A stretch of DNA of 64,000 nucleotides, from NCBI RefSeq assembly GCF_014192915.1, contig NZ_JACHYN010000003.1, positions 62,001-126,000 of the forward strand, read 5' to 3'. Every line of letters begins with the position of its first letter. Position 1 is the first letter of the stretch. Below are positions 51,135-60,934 of the stretch, in pieces. The notes under the pieces are model-generated. The model was not told the origin of the DNA. It was given only the letters and a program-made list of their open reading frames with translations, and made no database searches. This stretch comes from Azospirillum sp. OGB3 (GTDB taxonomy: Bacteria > Pseudomonadota > Alphaproteobacteria > Azospirillales > Azospirillaceae). Position numbers and translations under genes: made by a program.

Positions 51135-51155
51135 AAAACCACCAGGGGTGGTTTT
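51135..51155. terminator. Bidirectional hairpin with T-run
   Basis: AAAACCACC-AGG-GGTGGTTTT is a perfect 9-bp stem with 3-base loop. Read on either strand it ends in TTTT. It lies 38 bases beyond the stop of the leftward AEC gene and upstream of the small frame at 50760, so it is probably the AEC terminator. Confidence 0.7.
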
Positions 51156-51193
51156 GCGGGGGCGCCTAACGAATCCTTTAAGGCGACGGGCCG

Positions 51194-52123
51194 TCAGCCC
51201 GCCAAGGCGACGACCAGCGGCAGCGTCGCGGCGGAGGCGAGAGTCTGGACGGTGATGATGCCGGCCACGAGAGCGTGGTCGCCGCCCATCTGGCGCGCCA
51301 GGACATAGGAACTGGCCGAACAGGGCAGGGCGTTGAACAGCACCGCGATGGTCAGCGGCAGCCCGTCCACCCCCAGCCACAGCCCGGCGAGCGCCGTTGC
51401 GGCGGGAACCAGAAGCAGCTTCAGGACGCTGGACAGCGCCACGCCAAGCCCGGCGCCGCGTGCCGCAGTGAGATCCAGACCGGCGCCGACCGAGAGCAGC
51501 CCCATGGGCAGGGCGGCCCGCGCCAGAATGGCCACCACATCCCCGACCACCGGAATGCGGCCGATCCCCACCAGGTTCAGGGTGGCGCCGATGGCGACGG
51601 CGATGATGATCGGGTTGCGCAGGATGCCGGCGGCGATCGCGCCGACGCCGCTGCGCTGCGGCGTGCCGTCCGACACGCGCCCATAGCGCACCATCGCCGT
51701 GACGCAGAGCAGATTGACCAGCGGCACCACCACGGCGATGCCCACCGCCGTCAGCGTCAGCCCGGCGGACCCATAGAGCGCGCTGGCCCCCGCCAGACCC
51801 ACATAGGTGTTGGGCCGGATCGCCCCCTGGAAAATCGAGGTGAAGGCCGGACCGTCCAGCCCGATCGGGCGACGGATGGCGAGCGCCAGGGCGGCGCCGG
51901 CGAAAATCCCAGCCGCCATCGTTCCGCCCATCGACCCCATGGACAGCGCGCCCAGGTCGGTCCGCGTCAGCTCGTCCACGATCAGGCAGGGAAAGAACAA
52001 CAGATAGGTCAGCCGGTCGAGCGACGGCCAGGCGGACTCGGGGATCACGGCGCGGCGGCGCAGCCCCTGTCCGAACAGGATCAGCAGGAAGATCGGGGCC
52101 AGCGCCCCGGCGATGGGCAGCAT
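51194..52123 (-). CDS. AEC family transporter (auxin efflux carrier-like)
   Basis: A 309-residue integral membrane protein with about ten hydrophobic segments in two halves. Family features are LTYLLFFPCLIVDELTRTDLG near the N-terminus, GAIRPNTYVGLAGASALYG in the middle and NALPCSASSYVLARQMGGD near the C-terminus. Bacterial members export or import organic acids such as malate; plant relatives move auxin, which is notable for an organism of this type, but specificity is unknown. It starts 10 bases after the ruvX stop and is probably cotranscribed with it. Confidence 0.9.
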   Translation of the reverse strand: MLPIAGALAPIFLLILFGQGLRRRAVIPESAWPSLDRLTYLLFFPCLIVDELTRTDLGALSMGSMGGTMAAGIFAGAALALAIRRPIGLDGPAFTSIFQGAIRPNTYVGLAGASALYGSAGLTLTAVGIAVVVPLVNLLCVTAMVRYGRVSDGTPQRSGVGAIAAGILRNPIIIAVAIGATLNLVGIGRIPVVGDVVAILARAALPMGLLSVGAGLDLTAARGAGLGVALSSVLKLLLVPAATALAGLWLGVDGLPLTIAVLFNALPCSASSYVLARQMGGDHALVAGIITVQTLASAATLPLVVALAG

Positions 52124-52133
52124 GGTGCGGCGG

Positions 52134-52691
52134 TCAGGCGTCCCCGCCGTCGTTGTCGTCGCCTAGGTCGTTCTCGTCCTCATCGCGCTCTCGCTGCTCC
52201 CGCTCCATGCGGCGGATGTGGGCCAGCGCGTCGAGCGCGCCCTGCAGGATGTAGGCGGCGGCCATCTTGTCCACCACCTCGTCCCGGCGCTTGCGGGTCA
52301 TGTCGGCTTCGCCGATCATGAAACGCTCGACGGCGGAAGTCGACAGCCGCTCGTCCCAGAAAGCGATCTCGGCATCCCAGCCCAGCAGGTCGGACCGTTC
52401 CATCAGGTTCTTGGCGAAGGCGCGGGTGGATTCGGCGCGCGGCCCCTCCGACCCGTCCATGTTCAGCGGCAGACCGATCACCAGCCCGCCGATCCCGTAA
52501 TCGCGCAGCGTCCGCGACAGCTCGCGGGCGTCTTGGGTGAACTTCGTGCGCTTCAGCGTGCCGATCGGCGAGGCGACGACGAAGTTCGGGTCGGACACGG
52601 CCATGCCGACGGTCTTGGTGCCGACATCCAGGCCGAGCAGGCGCTGGCCCCGGCCCAGGCGGGCGGCCAGTTCGGGAAGCGTGTGGATCAT
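52134..52691 (-). CDS. ruvX: Putative pre-16S rRNA nuclease / Holliday junction resolvase YqgF
   Basis: A 185-residue RNase-H-fold nuclease. LGLDVGTKTVGMAVSD holds the first catalytic Asp, IGLPLNMDGSEGPRAEST the family GLP-x-N-x-D-G block, and FWDERLSTSAVE the E of the second site; the last Asp should be in RRDEVVDKMAAAYILQ. The enzyme trims 16S rRNA and is also described as a resolvase. The acidic tail (ERDEDENDLGDDNDGGDA) is longer than usual. Start: ATG 52691, or ATG 52703 four codons earlier. Confidence 0.92.
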   Translation of the reverse strand: MIHTLPELAARLGRGQRLLGLDVGTKTVGMAVSDPNFVVASPIGTLKRTKFTQDARELSRTLRDYGIGGLVIGLPLNMDGSEGPRAESTRAFAKNLMERSDLLGWDAEIAFWDERLSTSAVERFMIGEADMTRKRRDEVVDKMAAAYILQGALDALAHIRRMEREQRERDEDENDLGDDNDGGDA

Positions 52692-52829
52692 GCCGCGAAC
52701 CATAGAAGCCGCAAGCCGGAACGGCAAGCCCGGCGGCGATGTCGGGCGATGCACTGCCGCCGGCCTATGGCGGCTTGTGTCCCTTTCCCGCACCCTTATC
52801 CTGTTGCGTACAAATTCCGGAGTTCATCC

Positions 52830-53366
52830 ATGCCCAGCGCCGCCCCCGTTCCGGGTCCCGCCGCACTCAGCCACCGCCCCTTGGCGGATTCCGACATCCC
52901 GCACATCTGCCGCTTCGCCCGCGACCGGGAGGAGCTGTATTTTCTGTTTCCCCGCGCGACGTGGCCGCTGACTCCGGAGCAGGTGCGCGACTCCCTGGCC
53001 GTGCGCCGCGATCCCACGGTGGTGCTGCGCGGCGGCGAGGTGGTCGGCTACGCGAACTTCGCGATTTTCGAGTCGGGGCGAACCGCCAGCCTGGGCAACG
53101 TCAGCGTGGCGCCCTGGGCGCGCCGGACGGGCGTGGCGAAGCATCTCGTGTCCGCCATGATGGACCGTGCCTTCGTCCATCACGGCTTGCCGGAACTTCG
53201 GCTGCGCTGCTTCAACACCAACACGCCGGGACTTCTTCTCTACGCCGCGCTGGGATTCGCCCCGATCGCCGTTGACGGGCACACGGCGCCCTGGGGCGAC
53301 CGGCTTGCCCTGTTCACCCTGCGCCTCGACCGGGAAGGCTGGGCCGCGGGGCGCGGCAACGGGTGA
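52830..53366 (+). CDS. GNAT family N-acetyltransferase
   Basis: A 178-residue acetyltransferase. The acetyl-CoA binding motif A is VSVAPWARRTGVAKHLVSAMM near residues 93-113, with R-x-x-G-V-A matching Q/R-x-x-G-x-A/G. Later strands are LRLRCFNTNTPGLLLYAALGF. The N-terminus begins LSHRPLADSDIPHICRFA. The acceptor is unknown. GGAG lies upstream of the ATG at 52830. It is divergent from ruvX and precedes gatC by 154 bases, where gatC needs its own promoter. Confidence 0.88.
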   Translation: MPSAAPVPGPAALSHRPLADSDIPHICRFARDREELYFLFPRATWPLTPEQVRDSLAVRRDPTVVLRGGEVVGYANFAIFESGRTASLGNVSVAPWARRTGVAKHLVSAMMDRAFVHHGLPELRLRCFNTNTPGLLLYAALGFAPIAVDGHTAPWGDRLALFTLRLDREGWAAGRGNG

Positions 53367-53520
53367 GCGGCCCGACGCCTCCCCATCCACCGGCGCGTCT
53401 CCGCCGCCGCTCGGCGGGCGCGCACCGCTGGAAGGGATATCCCTGAATCATTGCGGTAATAGAATTCGGGTGATAGCTTCCAAGCCGTTTTTCCAGACGT
53501 TTCGGAAGAGAGTGGAAGGC

Positions 53521-53808
53521 ATGTCGCTCGACAAGGCCACCGTGGCCAAGATCGCGCATCTGGCCCGCATCAAGGTGCCGGACGATGAACTGGATCACCT
53601 GGCGGGTGAGCTGAGCCAAATCCTGACCTTCGTCGAACAGTTGGGCGAGGTCGACACGCAGGACGTGCCGCCGATGACCAGCGTGGCCGCGCAAACGCTG
53701 CGCCGCCGCAAGGACGAGGTGACCGATGGCGGTTACCGCGACGCCGTCCTCTCCAACGGCCCGGAGACGGCCGAAGGCTTCTACGTCGTTCCGAAGGTGG
53801 TCGAGTGA
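53521..53808 (+). CDS. gatC: Glutamyl/aspartyl-tRNA amidotransferase subunit C
   Basis: The 95-residue small subunit of the GatCAB amidotransferase, which converts misacylated Glu-tRNA(Gln) or Asp-tRNA(Asn) to the correct amide form. [24 protein letters not shown] and [22 protein letters not shown] are family hallmarks; the tail ends in [12 protein letters not shown]. The stop overlaps the gatA start (TGATG), so the subunits are translated in a coupled way. Confidence 0.95.
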   Translation: MSLDKATVAKIAHLARIKVPDDELDHLAGELSQILTFVEQLGEVDTQDVPPMTSVAAQTLRRRKDEVTDGGYRDAVLSNGPETAEGFYVVPKVVE

Positions 53809-55289
53809 TGACCGGTCTTACGCATCTGACCATGGCGGCGGCCCTCGACGGCCTCGCCAAGAAGGAGTTCACCGCGGTCGAGCTGACCGAGGCCCACGTC
53901 AAGGCGGTGGAGACGATCCGCCCCCTGAACGCCTTCATCACCGAGACGCCGGAGCAGGCGCTGGCGATGGCCAAGGCGTCGGACGCCCGTCGCGCCAAGG
54001 GCGAGGCCGGCCCGATGGAAGGCCTGCCCATCGCGGTGAAGGACCTGTTCTGCACCAAGGGCGTGCCGACCACCGCGGCCAGCCACATCCTCGACGGCTT
54101 CAAGCCGGAGTATGAGTCCACCGTCACCAGCAACCTGTGGCGCGACGGCGCCGTCATGCTGGGCAAGGTGAACCTGGACGAGTTCGCCATGGGCTCGGCC
54201 AACATCACCTCCCACCACGGCAACGTGATCAGCCCGTGGAGCCCGGGCGAGGTCGGCAACTGGTCGCGCCAGCTTGTCCCCGGCGGCTCGTCGGGCGGCT
54301 CGGCCGCGGCGGTGGCCGCGCGCGCCGCGCTGGGCGCCACGGGGACGGACACCGGCGGCTCGATCCGCCAGCCCGCCGCCTTCACCGGCATCGTCGGCAT
54401 CAAGCCGACCTACGGCCGCTGCTCGCGCTGGGGCGTGGTCGCCTTCGCCTCCTCGCTGGATCAGGCCGGCCCAATGACCCGCACGGTCGAGGACGCGGCG
54501 ATCATGCTGCGCTCGATGTGCGGCTTCGACCCGAAGGACTCGACCTCGGTCGACATGGCGGTGCCGGACTTCCGCGCCGCGCTGACCGGCGACATCCGCG
54601 GCCTGAAGGTCGGCATTCCCAAGGAATACCGGGTGGAGGGCATGCCCGCCGAGATCGCCGCGATCTGGGACCAGGGCATCGAATGGCTGAAGCAGGCCGG
54701 CGCCGAGCCGGTGGAGATCAGCCTGCCGCACACCAAGTACGCTCTGGCCACCTACTACATCGTCGCTCCGGCCGAGGCGTCGTCGAACCTCGCGCGCTAC
54801 GACGGCCTGCGCTACGGCCTGCGGGTCGAAGGCGCCAGCCTGAAGGACATGTACGAGAACACCCGCGGCGCCGGCTTCGGCAAGGAGGTCCGCCGCCGCA
54901 TCCTGATCGGCACCTACGTGCTGTCGGCGGGCTATTACGACGCCTACTACAACAAGGCCCGTCAGGTGCGCACGCGCATCAAGTGGGACTTCGACGAGGC
55001 GTTCAAGACGTGCGACGTCATCCTGACGCCGACCGCGCCGAGCACCGCCTTCGCCATCGGCGAGAAGATGGACGATCCGATCCAGATGTACCTGAACGAT
55101 GTGTTTACGGTTCCGGCCTCGCTGGCCGGCCTGCCGGGCATGTCGGTTCCGGCGGGCGTCGGGTCGGACGGGCTGCCGCTGGGACTCCAGCTCCTGGGCC
55201 GGCCCTTCGATGAGGAGACCATCCTGCGCGTCGGTCAGGTTATCGAGAAGGCCGCCGCCGTCACCGCCACCCCGCCGTTCATGGCCTGA
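53808..55289 (+). CDS. gatA: Glutamyl/aspartyl-tRNA amidotransferase subunit A
   Basis: A 493-residue amidase-signature enzyme that releases ammonia from glutamine for the GatB site. The Ser-cisSer-Lys triad is complete: Lys78 in [12 protein letters not shown], cis-Ser161 in [14 protein letters not shown], nucleophile Ser185 in [12 protein letters not shown]. The downstream [20 protein letters not shown] is also invariant. The ATG at 53808 is preferred to a GTG one codon earlier. AAGGTGG serves as ribosome-binding sequence. Forms a trimer with GatB and GatC. Confidence 0.96.
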   Translation: MTGLTHLTMAAALDGLAKKEFTAVELTEAHVKAVETIRPLNAFITETPEQALAMAKASDARRAKGEAGPMEGLPIAVKDLFCTKGVPTTAASHILDGFKPEYESTVTSNLWRDGAVMLGKVNLDEFAMGSANITSHHGNVISPWSPGEVGNWSRQLVPGGSSGGSAAAVAARAALGATGTDTGGSIRQPAAFTGIVGIKPTYGRCSRWGVVAFASSLDQAGPMTRTVEDAAIMLRSMCGFDPKDSTSVDMAVPDFRAALTGDIRGLKVGIPKEYRVEGMPAEIAAIWDQGIEWLKQAGAEPVEISLPHTKYALATYYIVAPAEASSNLARYDGLRYGLRVEGASLKDMYENTRGAGFGKEVRRRILIGTYVLSAGYYDAYYNKARQVRTRIKWDFDEAFKTCDVILTPTAPSTAFAIGEKMDDPIQMYLNDVFTVPASLAGLPGMSVPAGVGSDGLPLGLQLLGRPFDEETILRVGQVIEKAAAVTATPPFMA

Positions 55290-55310
55290 GCCGGACGAGA
55301 GAAGAGACCG

Positions 55311-56762
55311 ATGTCGTACATTCAGGGCGAAACGGGCGATTGGGAAATCGTGATCGGGCTGGAGGTCCACGCCCAGGTCATCTCGAACGCCAAGCTGTTC
55401 TCCGGCGCCGCCACAGCCTTCGGCGCGGAGCCGAACAGCCAGGTCAGCTTCGTCGACGCCGCCTTTCCCGGCATGCTGCCCGTCATCAACGAGCGTTGCA
55501 TCGAGCAGGCGGTGCGCACCGGCCTGGGGCTGAAGGCGCAGATCAACCTGCACTCGGTGTTCGACCGCAAGAACTACTTCTACGCCGACCTGCCGCAGGG
55601 CTATCAGATCAGCCAGTATCTGCAGCCCATCGTCGGCAAGGGCGAGATCGTTCTGGACCTGCCGGACGGCTCCTCCCGCACGGTCGGCGTCACGCGCCTG
55701 CATCTGGAGCAGGACGCCGGCAAGTCGCTGCACGACCAGCACCCCGCCAAGACCTACATCGACCTGAACCGGTCGGGCGTGGCGCTGATGGAGATCGTGT
55801 CGGAGCCGGACATGCGCACGGCCGAGGAGGCCGGCGCCTATGTGCGCAAGCTGCGCTCCATCCTGCGTTACCTCGGCACCTGTGACGGCAACATGGAGGA
55901 AGGCTCCATGCGCTGCGACGTCAACGTGTCGGTGCGCAAGCCGGGCGCGCCCTTCGGCACGCGCTGCGAGATCAAGAACGTCAACTCGATCCGCTTCGTC
56001 ATGCAGGCGATCGAGTACGAGGCGCGCCGCCAGATCGAGATCATCGAGGAGGGCGGCAAGATCGACCAGGAGACGCGTCTGTGGGACACGACCAAGTTCG
56101 TGACCCGCTCCATGCGCTCCAAGGAAGAGGCGCACGACTACCGCTACTTCCCCGATCCGGACCTGCTGCCGCTGGAGCTGGACGCGGCGTGGGTGGAGGA
56201 CATCAAGCGCACCCTGCCGGAGCTGCCGGACGACAAGAAGGCCCGCTTCATAGCCGAGTACAAGCTGTCGCCCTACGACGCCAACGTGCTGGTGTCGGAA
56301 AAGGCCCGTGCCGACTTCTTCGAGGCGGTGGCCAAGGGCCGCGACCCGAAGCTGGCCGCCAACTGGGTCACCGGCGAGCTGTTCGGCTATCTGAACAAGG
56401 CCGGCAAGGAGATCGAGGAGAGCCCCGTCTCGGCGGAGAATCTCGGCGGCCTGATCGACCTGATCGCCGACAACACCATCTCCGGCCGAATCGCCAAGGA
56501 GGTGTTCGAGGCGATGTTCGAAACGGGTGAGAAGCCTGCGGACATCGTCGAGAAGAAGGGATTGCGCCAGGTCACCGACACCGGGGCCATCGAGGCGTCC
56601 ATCGACTCCGTTCTGGCCGCCAACGCCGACAAGGTGGCGGAGTTCCGGTCGGGCAAGGATAAGCTGTTCGGCTTCTTCGTCGGTCAGGTCATGAAGGCGA
56701 CCCAGGGCAAGGCCAACCCGGCCCTGGTCAACGAAATCCTGATGACCAAGCTGAAGGGCTGA
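55311..56762 (+). CDS. gatB: Glutamyl/aspartyl-tRNA amidotransferase subunit B
   Basis: A 483-residue subunit that binds tRNA, activates the misacylated residue with ATP and uses ammonia from GatA. The N-terminal [20 protein letters not shown] and the block [16 protein letters not shown] are family signatures; [16 protein letters not shown] and [19 protein letters not shown] follow. The C-terminal YqeY-like tRNA-binding tail is present ([19 protein letters not shown]). It starts 21 bases after gatA. A hairpin follows the stop. Confidence 0.96.
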   Translation: MSYIQGETGDWEIVIGLEVHAQVISNAKLFSGAATAFGAEPNSQVSFVDAAFPGMLPVINERCIEQAVRTGLGLKAQINLHSVFDRKNYFYADLPQGYQISQYLQPIVGKGEIVLDLPDGSSRTVGVTRLHLEQDAGKSLHDQHPAKTYIDLNRSGVALMEIVSEPDMRTAEEAGAYVRKLRSILRYLGTCDGNMEEGSMRCDVNVSVRKPGAPFGTRCEIKNVNSIRFVMQAIEYEARRQIEIIEEGGKIDQETRLWDTTKFVTRSMRSKEEAHDYRYFPDPDLLPLELDAAWVEDIKRTLPELPDDKKARFIAEYKLSPYDANVLVSEKARADFFEAVAKGRDPKLAANWVTGELFGYLNKAGKEIEESPVSAENLGGLIDLIADNTISGRIAKEVFEAMFETGEKPADIVEKKGLRQVTDTGAIEASIDSVLAANADKVAEFRSGKDKLFGFFVGQVMKATQGKANPALVNEILMTKLKG

Positions 56763-56776
56763 TCGGAAAGGTTTGT

Positions 56777-56805
56777 GACGCCGTACCAAAGCATGGTGCG
56801 GCGTC
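56777..56805 (+). terminator. Hairpin after gatB
   Basis: GACGCCGTACCA and TGGTGCGGCGTC pair over 12 bases with one mismatch around AAGCA, 14 bases after the gatB stop. An AT-rich tail follows without a strict T-run. Confidence 0.6.
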
Positions 56806-56861
56806 ATAGCCATTGATTTTGTTCTCCCGTCGGTTTCAAGTGGGGGTCGGCGGGAGGCCCA

Positions 56862-58976
56862 ATGATTGCAGATTCGCTGACGGTGGCGCTGTTTGCGCTG
56901 TTCGCCGGTCTCCTGGCCGGATTTCTCGCCGGCTTGCTGGCGGCGCGGCGCATGGGGCCAAAGTCCCCAGCGGAACGGTCCTCAAACGCCTCCGTCGCGA
57001 CGGAAAAACGGCTGCGCGCCATCCTGGACACCGCTCCCATCGGTGTTCTCATCAACACGCGCGACGGCACGAATCTCTACCACAGCCCCAGCGCCGCCAC
57101 ATGTTTCAAAATCAGCGGCGAGCAGCTCCAGCGCGACGGCATGTGGCCGCTCTATCATGACCCGCTGGACCGCCGGACGGCCATCGATCGCCTCTACGCC
57201 GAAGGCCTTTTCGATGGGCAGGAGGTGCTGCTGCGCCGCGGCGATGGCGAGACCTGCATGGGCTCGCTGAGTTCGACCGTCATCGACTTTGAAGGGCAGC
57301 GCTGCCACATCAGTTGGTTCTACGACCTGACCGAGCAGAAGAAGGCCGACGCGGTGCGCCGCGATCTGGCCGACCGGTTGGAAATGGCGCTGGACGCCAC
57401 CGGTGCCGCGGTGTGGGACACCGACATTCCGCGCGGGACCTGCTGGTGGTCCGACAGCTTTCCGCGCATGCTGGGCTACGCCGAGCCTCCGGAGATGCCC
57501 GCCGACTTTTGGGACGTGCGCCTGCATCCCGACGACCGGCAGCGCGTGCTGACCACCATCGATGCCCACCTGCGGGGCGAGACCGCGGCCTACGCCTACG
57601 ATTACCGGCTGCGCCGCGCCGATGGCGGCTGGATCTGGATCGCGGCTCAGGGACGGGCGATCCGCGATGCCTCCGGGCAGGCGGTGCGCTATGTCGGCAT
57701 CATGACCGACATCACCGAGCGCCGCCGCCAGGAAGAGGAAGTTCGCGCCGGTAAGGAGCGGCTGCTGCGCATCCTGGAGGCCAGCCCCATCGCCGTGAAC
57801 ATCACGCGCCGCGACGGCCTGCTGGTGTTCTGCAACACGCAGTCGGAGGTCATCCTGGGCCGGTCGCGCGACGACCTGCTGCCGATGCCCGCCGAGCGGC
57901 TGTACGCCGATCCGGCGGACCGCCAGGCGCTGATCGACCGCTTCGAACGGGAAGGCCCCTTCCGCGACGCCGAGGTGCGCTTCCGCAAGCCGGACGGAAC
58001 GATGGTCTGGGTGCTGTCGAGCTGGGGCGAGATCGAGATGGACGGGGAGCCGGCGCTGCTGACATGGCTCTACGACATCAACGACCGCAAGGCGGCGGAG
58101 GCCGCAATGGCGGCGGCCCGCGACGAGGCGGAGCGCGCGCTTGCCGAGTTGCGCGCGGCCCAGGAGAGCCTGATCCAGGCGGAGGCCATGGCGTCCCTGG
58201 GGCAGCTGGTGGCCGGGGTGGCGCACGAGATCAACACGCCCATCGGCATCGGCCTCACCGCCGCCAGCCACATCGCGGAGCAGGCCCGCGACCTGCGCCT
58301 TCGTTTCGATTCGGGAACCCTGAAGAAGACCATCCTGGCCGAGTATCTGGACGCGGTGACGGAGGCCGCGCGCCTGCTGGTCTCGAATATGAACCGGGCG
58401 GCGGCGTTGGTGCAGAGCTTCAAACAGGTGGCGGTGGACCAGACCTCCGGCGAGCGGCGCTCCTTCGATCTGCGCACCTATGTCGACGAGGTGCTGTTCT
58501 CTCTGCGGCCCCGGCTGAAGCGCACGCAGGTGACGGTCGAGGTGGACTGTCCGGAGGGGCTGGAGATGGACAGCTTCCCAGGCGCGCTGAGCCAGGTTCT
58601 GACCAATCTTGTGATCAACGCGCTGATCCATGCGTATGGGGAGAACCAACGGGGAACCATCCGGATCACGATCCGTACCGACGGCGACGATGATGTCGTC
58701 ATTTCATTTTCCGATGACGGATCCGGCATCCCCGAAGACCATCTGCCGAAAGTCTTCGACCCCTTCTTCACGACCAAACGCGGGGAGGGAGGTTCGGGGC
58801 TCGGGCTGCATATCGTGCACAGCACAGTGACAGGCGTGCTTGGCGGTACGGTGGCGGTTCGATCGGTGGCCGGGCAGGGCACGGGCTTCACCCTGCGTTT
58901 GCCGCGCCGCATTGCGCGGGATCCTGGTGCGAAGGCGGTTTCGGCGCCCGAACCAGGGGCGGTGGTCACGGGCTGA
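56862..58976 (+). CDS. PAS-domain sensor histidine kinase, orphan
   Basis: A 704-residue membrane-anchored kinase. One hydrophobic segment (residues 6-28) is followed by three PAS domains at about 48-160, 170-290 and 298-410, the second ending in a PAC motif YVGIMTDITERRRQ. A coiled linker leads to the dimerisation domain with phospho-acceptor His455 in GVAHEINTPIG, then the ATPase domain with NLVINALIHAYGEN, DDGSGIP and GSGLGLHIVHS. No response regulator is encoded next to it. The ATG follows GGGAGG. The signal is unknown. Confidence 0.92.
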   Translation: MIADSLTVALFALFAGLLAGFLAGLLAARRMGPKSPAERSSNASVATEKRLRAILDTAPIGVLINTRDGTNLYHSPSAATCFKISGEQLQRDGMWPLYHDPLDRRTAIDRLYAEGLFDGQEVLLRRGDGETCMGSLSSTVIDFEGQRCHISWFYDLTEQKKADAVRRDLADRLEMALDATGAAVWDTDIPRGTCWWSDSFPRMLGYAEPPEMPADFWDVRLHPDDRQRVLTTIDAHLRGETAAYAYDYRLRRADGGWIWIAAQGRAIRDASGQAVRYVGIMTDITERRRQEEEVRAGKERLLRILEASPIAVNITRRDGLLVFCNTQSEVILGRSRDDLLPMPAERLYADPADRQALIDRFEREGPFRDAEVRFRKPDGTMVWVLSSWGEIEMDGEPALLTWLYDINDRKAAEAAMAAARDEAERALAELRAAQESLIQAEAMASLGQLVAGVAHEINTPIGIGLTAASHIAEQARDLRLRFDSGTLKKTILAEYLDAVTEAARLLVSNMNRAAALVQSFKQVAVDQTSGERRSFDLRTYVDEVLFSLRPRLKRTQVTVEVDCPEGLEMDSFPGALSQVLTNLVINALIHAYGENQRGTIRITIRTDGDDDVVISFSDDGSGIPEDHLPKVFDPFFTTKRGEGGSGLGLHIVHSTVTGVLGGTVAVRSVAGQGTGFTLRLPRRIARDPGAKAVSAPEPGAVVTG

Positions 58977-59171
58977 CGAGAGGAGCGGCGCACGACCGGG
59001 CGGAGGTGCTCGCCATGGTGGTTGCCGAAGCGTCGCGGCATTTCCGGCTTCTTGAAAACGTCGAGAGAATCCCGCCAACGCCGATGGCCCACGGTTTTCG
59101 ACGCGTTCCATTGCCGATTCACAACCAAGACAGGAATTCCAAGTTTAGTATTTACTGATATTATAGTTGTT

Positions 59172-59189
59172 TTTCTGGCATGCCAGAAA
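59172..59189. promoter_or_regulatory. Perfect 18-bp palindrome upstream of the peptide transporter operon
   Basis: TTTCTGGCATGCCAGAAA is identical to its reverse complement. It lies 20 bases upstream of a candidate -35 box and 84 bases before the first gene, in an AT-rich stretch of a 296-base gap that holds no gene. Suited to an activator or repressor dimer. Confidence 0.65.
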
Positions 59190-59209
59190 TGCTTTTATGT
59201 GAAATCATG

Positions 59210-59238
59210 TTGACCTCCAGATGGTCGCTGGGCTTAAT
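59210..59238 (+). promoter_or_regulatory. Candidate sigma-70-type promoter
   Basis: TTGACC, 17-base spacer, CTTAAT. Five of six bases fit the -35 consensus and four of six the -10. Initiation would fall near 59245, about 28 bases before the start codon. Confidence 0.5.
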
Positions 59239-59272
59239 CGGGCGCCTTACACAGTTCGCGCCGGAGAGCAGC

Positions 59273-60928
59273 ATGATGGGACGGGATCGGCAGGTTGGAA
59301 CCGGTATTCGCCGGAGGTTGGTGATGGCCGCGGCGGCGGCGATGACAGCCGCGGTGGTGGTCGGTGTTCTTCCCGGCCCGCAGGGGAGCGCCGTTGCGCA
59401 GGAGGCGCGCCAGGGCGGCACCCTCAGCATCATCCTGCAGCCCGAGCCGGTCACCCTCACCCCGTCCACCAACATGGCGCAGCCGACCCAGGTGGTCGCC
59501 GGCAACATCTTCGACGGTCTGGTCACCTACGATTTCGAACTGAAGCCGAAGCCGGCTCTCGCCGAACGCTGGGAAGTGGCGCCCGACGGGCTGACCATCA
59601 CGTTCCACCTGCGCGGTGGTGTGAAATGGCATGACGGCCAGCCCTTCTCCGCCGCCGATGTGAAATGGTCGCTGGAGAATGTCTGGAAGACCATCCACCC
59701 GCGCAACAAGTCGCTGTTCGAGAACGTCACCCAGGTCGACACCCCGGACGACGCCACCGTCATCCTGCGCCTGTCCAAGCCCTCGCTGCCGATCCTGTCG
59801 GTGCTGAACGGCGTCGGCGCCCCGATCCTGCCCAAGCACCTCTACGAAGGCACCGACGTTCTCAACAACCCCTACAACAACAAGCCGGTTGGCACCGGCC
59901 CCTTCGTCTTCAAGGAGTGGAAGCGCGGCGAGTATGTCAAGCTGACCCGCAACCCGGATTATTGGGAGGCCGGCAAGCCGCATCTCGACCGGCTGCTGTT
60001 CCGCATGATCCCCGACGCCGCCGCCCGCGCCGCCGCCATCGAGAAGGGGGAGATCCAGTACGCCCCCTACAACCCGGTGCCCTTCCGCGACGCCGAGCGG
60101 CTGGCCAAGCTGCCGCGCCTGAAGGTCGATACCCGCGGCTACGAGTGGCTGTCGCCGCTGCTCTATCTCGATTTCAACGTCGAGAATCAGCATCTCAAGG
60201 ACGTCCGGGTGCGCCGGGCCATCGCCCACGCCATCGACCGCGCCGCCCTGGCGAAGATCGTCTGGTTCGGCTACGCCAAGCCGGCGATCAGCCCGGTGCC
60301 GTCGTCGCTCGTCACCTTCCACAACGCCAAGCTGCCGCAGTATCCCTTCGACGTGAAGAAGGCCGAGGCGCTGCTGGACGAGGCCGGCTTCAAGCGCGAC
60401 GCCAACGGCGTGCGCTTCACGCTGACCCATGACTTCCTGCCCTACGGCGACGATTACCGACGCACCGGCGAGTTCCTCAAGCAGGCGCTGAAGCGCGTCG
60501 GCATCGAGGTGACCATCCGCTCGCAGGACAGCGCCGCCTTCATCAAGCGCGTCTATGTCGACCGCGATTTCGACTTCGCCATCTCCTACAACAACGCCTT
60601 CCCCGATCCGCAGATCGGCGTGGTGCGGGCCTTCTGGTCGGGCTGGCTCGGCACCGGCACGCCCTGGACCAACGGTTCGGGCTACCGCAACGCCAAGGCT
60701 GACGCGCTGATCCAGGAAGCCGGCGTCGAGGGCGATCCGGCCAAGCGCATCGCCCAGTTCAACGAGTTCCAGGACATCGTGCTGGGCGACGTGCCGTCGC
60801 TGCCGCTGCTGGAGCTGAACTTCTTCTCGGTCTATTCGGCCGACCTCGAGGGCATCGTCGAACAGGGCGATCAGGTCTATTCCTCGCTGAAGAACGCCCG
60901 CTTCGTCGACGCGCCGAAGGGGAACTGA
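59273..60928 (+). CDS. Peptide/nickel-type ABC transporter, periplasmic binding protein
   Basis: A 551-residue family-5 solute-binding protein. The signal region is long: MMGRDRQVGTGIRRRLVMAA, then a hydrophobic stretch to AVAQEA near residue 44; the consecutive arginines hint at, but do not prove, Tat export. The mature start GGTLSIILQPEPVTLTPSTN and later VGTGPFVFKEWKRGEYVKLTR are family marks. It captures oligopeptides or similar ligands for the permeases encoded next. GGAGAG precedes ATG 59273; ATG 59276 follows at once. Confidence 0.92.
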   Translation: MMGRDRQVGTGIRRRLVMAAAAAMTAAVVVGVLPGPQGSAVAQEARQGGTLSIILQPEPVTLTPSTNMAQPTQVVAGNIFDGLVTYDFELKPKPALAERWEVAPDGLTITFHLRGGVKWHDGQPFSAADVKWSLENVWKTIHPRNKSLFENVTQVDTPDDATVILRLSKPSLPILSVLNGVGAPILPKHLYEGTDVLNNPYNNKPVGTGPFVFKEWKRGEYVKLTRNPDYWEAGKPHLDRLLFRMIPDAAARAAAIEKGEIQYAPYNPVPFRDAERLAKLPRLKVDTRGYEWLSPLLYLDFNVENQHLKDVRVRRAIAHAIDRAALAKIVWFGYAKPAISPVPSSLVTFHNAKLPQYPFDVKKAEALLDEAGFKRDANGVRFTLTHDFLPYGDDYRRTGEFLKQALKRVGIEVTIRSQDSAAFIKRVYVDRDFDFAISYNNAFPDPQIGVVRAFWSGWLGTGTPWTNGSGYRNAKADALIQEAGVEGDPAKRIAQFNEFQDIVLGDVPSLPLLELNFFSVYSADLEGIVEQGDQVYSSLKNARFVDAPKGN

Positions 60929-60934
60929 CGCGCC

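Noticed and set aside
53781..56813. A 1,010-codon open frame on the minus strand opposite gatA and gatB
   Set aside because: It is the antisense shadow of two strongly conserved genes; no ribosome-binding site or motif supports it.
59177..59197. Sigma-54-type promoter (TGGCAT ... TGC) within the palindrome
   Set aside because: The distance between the GG and GC elements is 12 bases instead of 10, so the spacing rule is broken.
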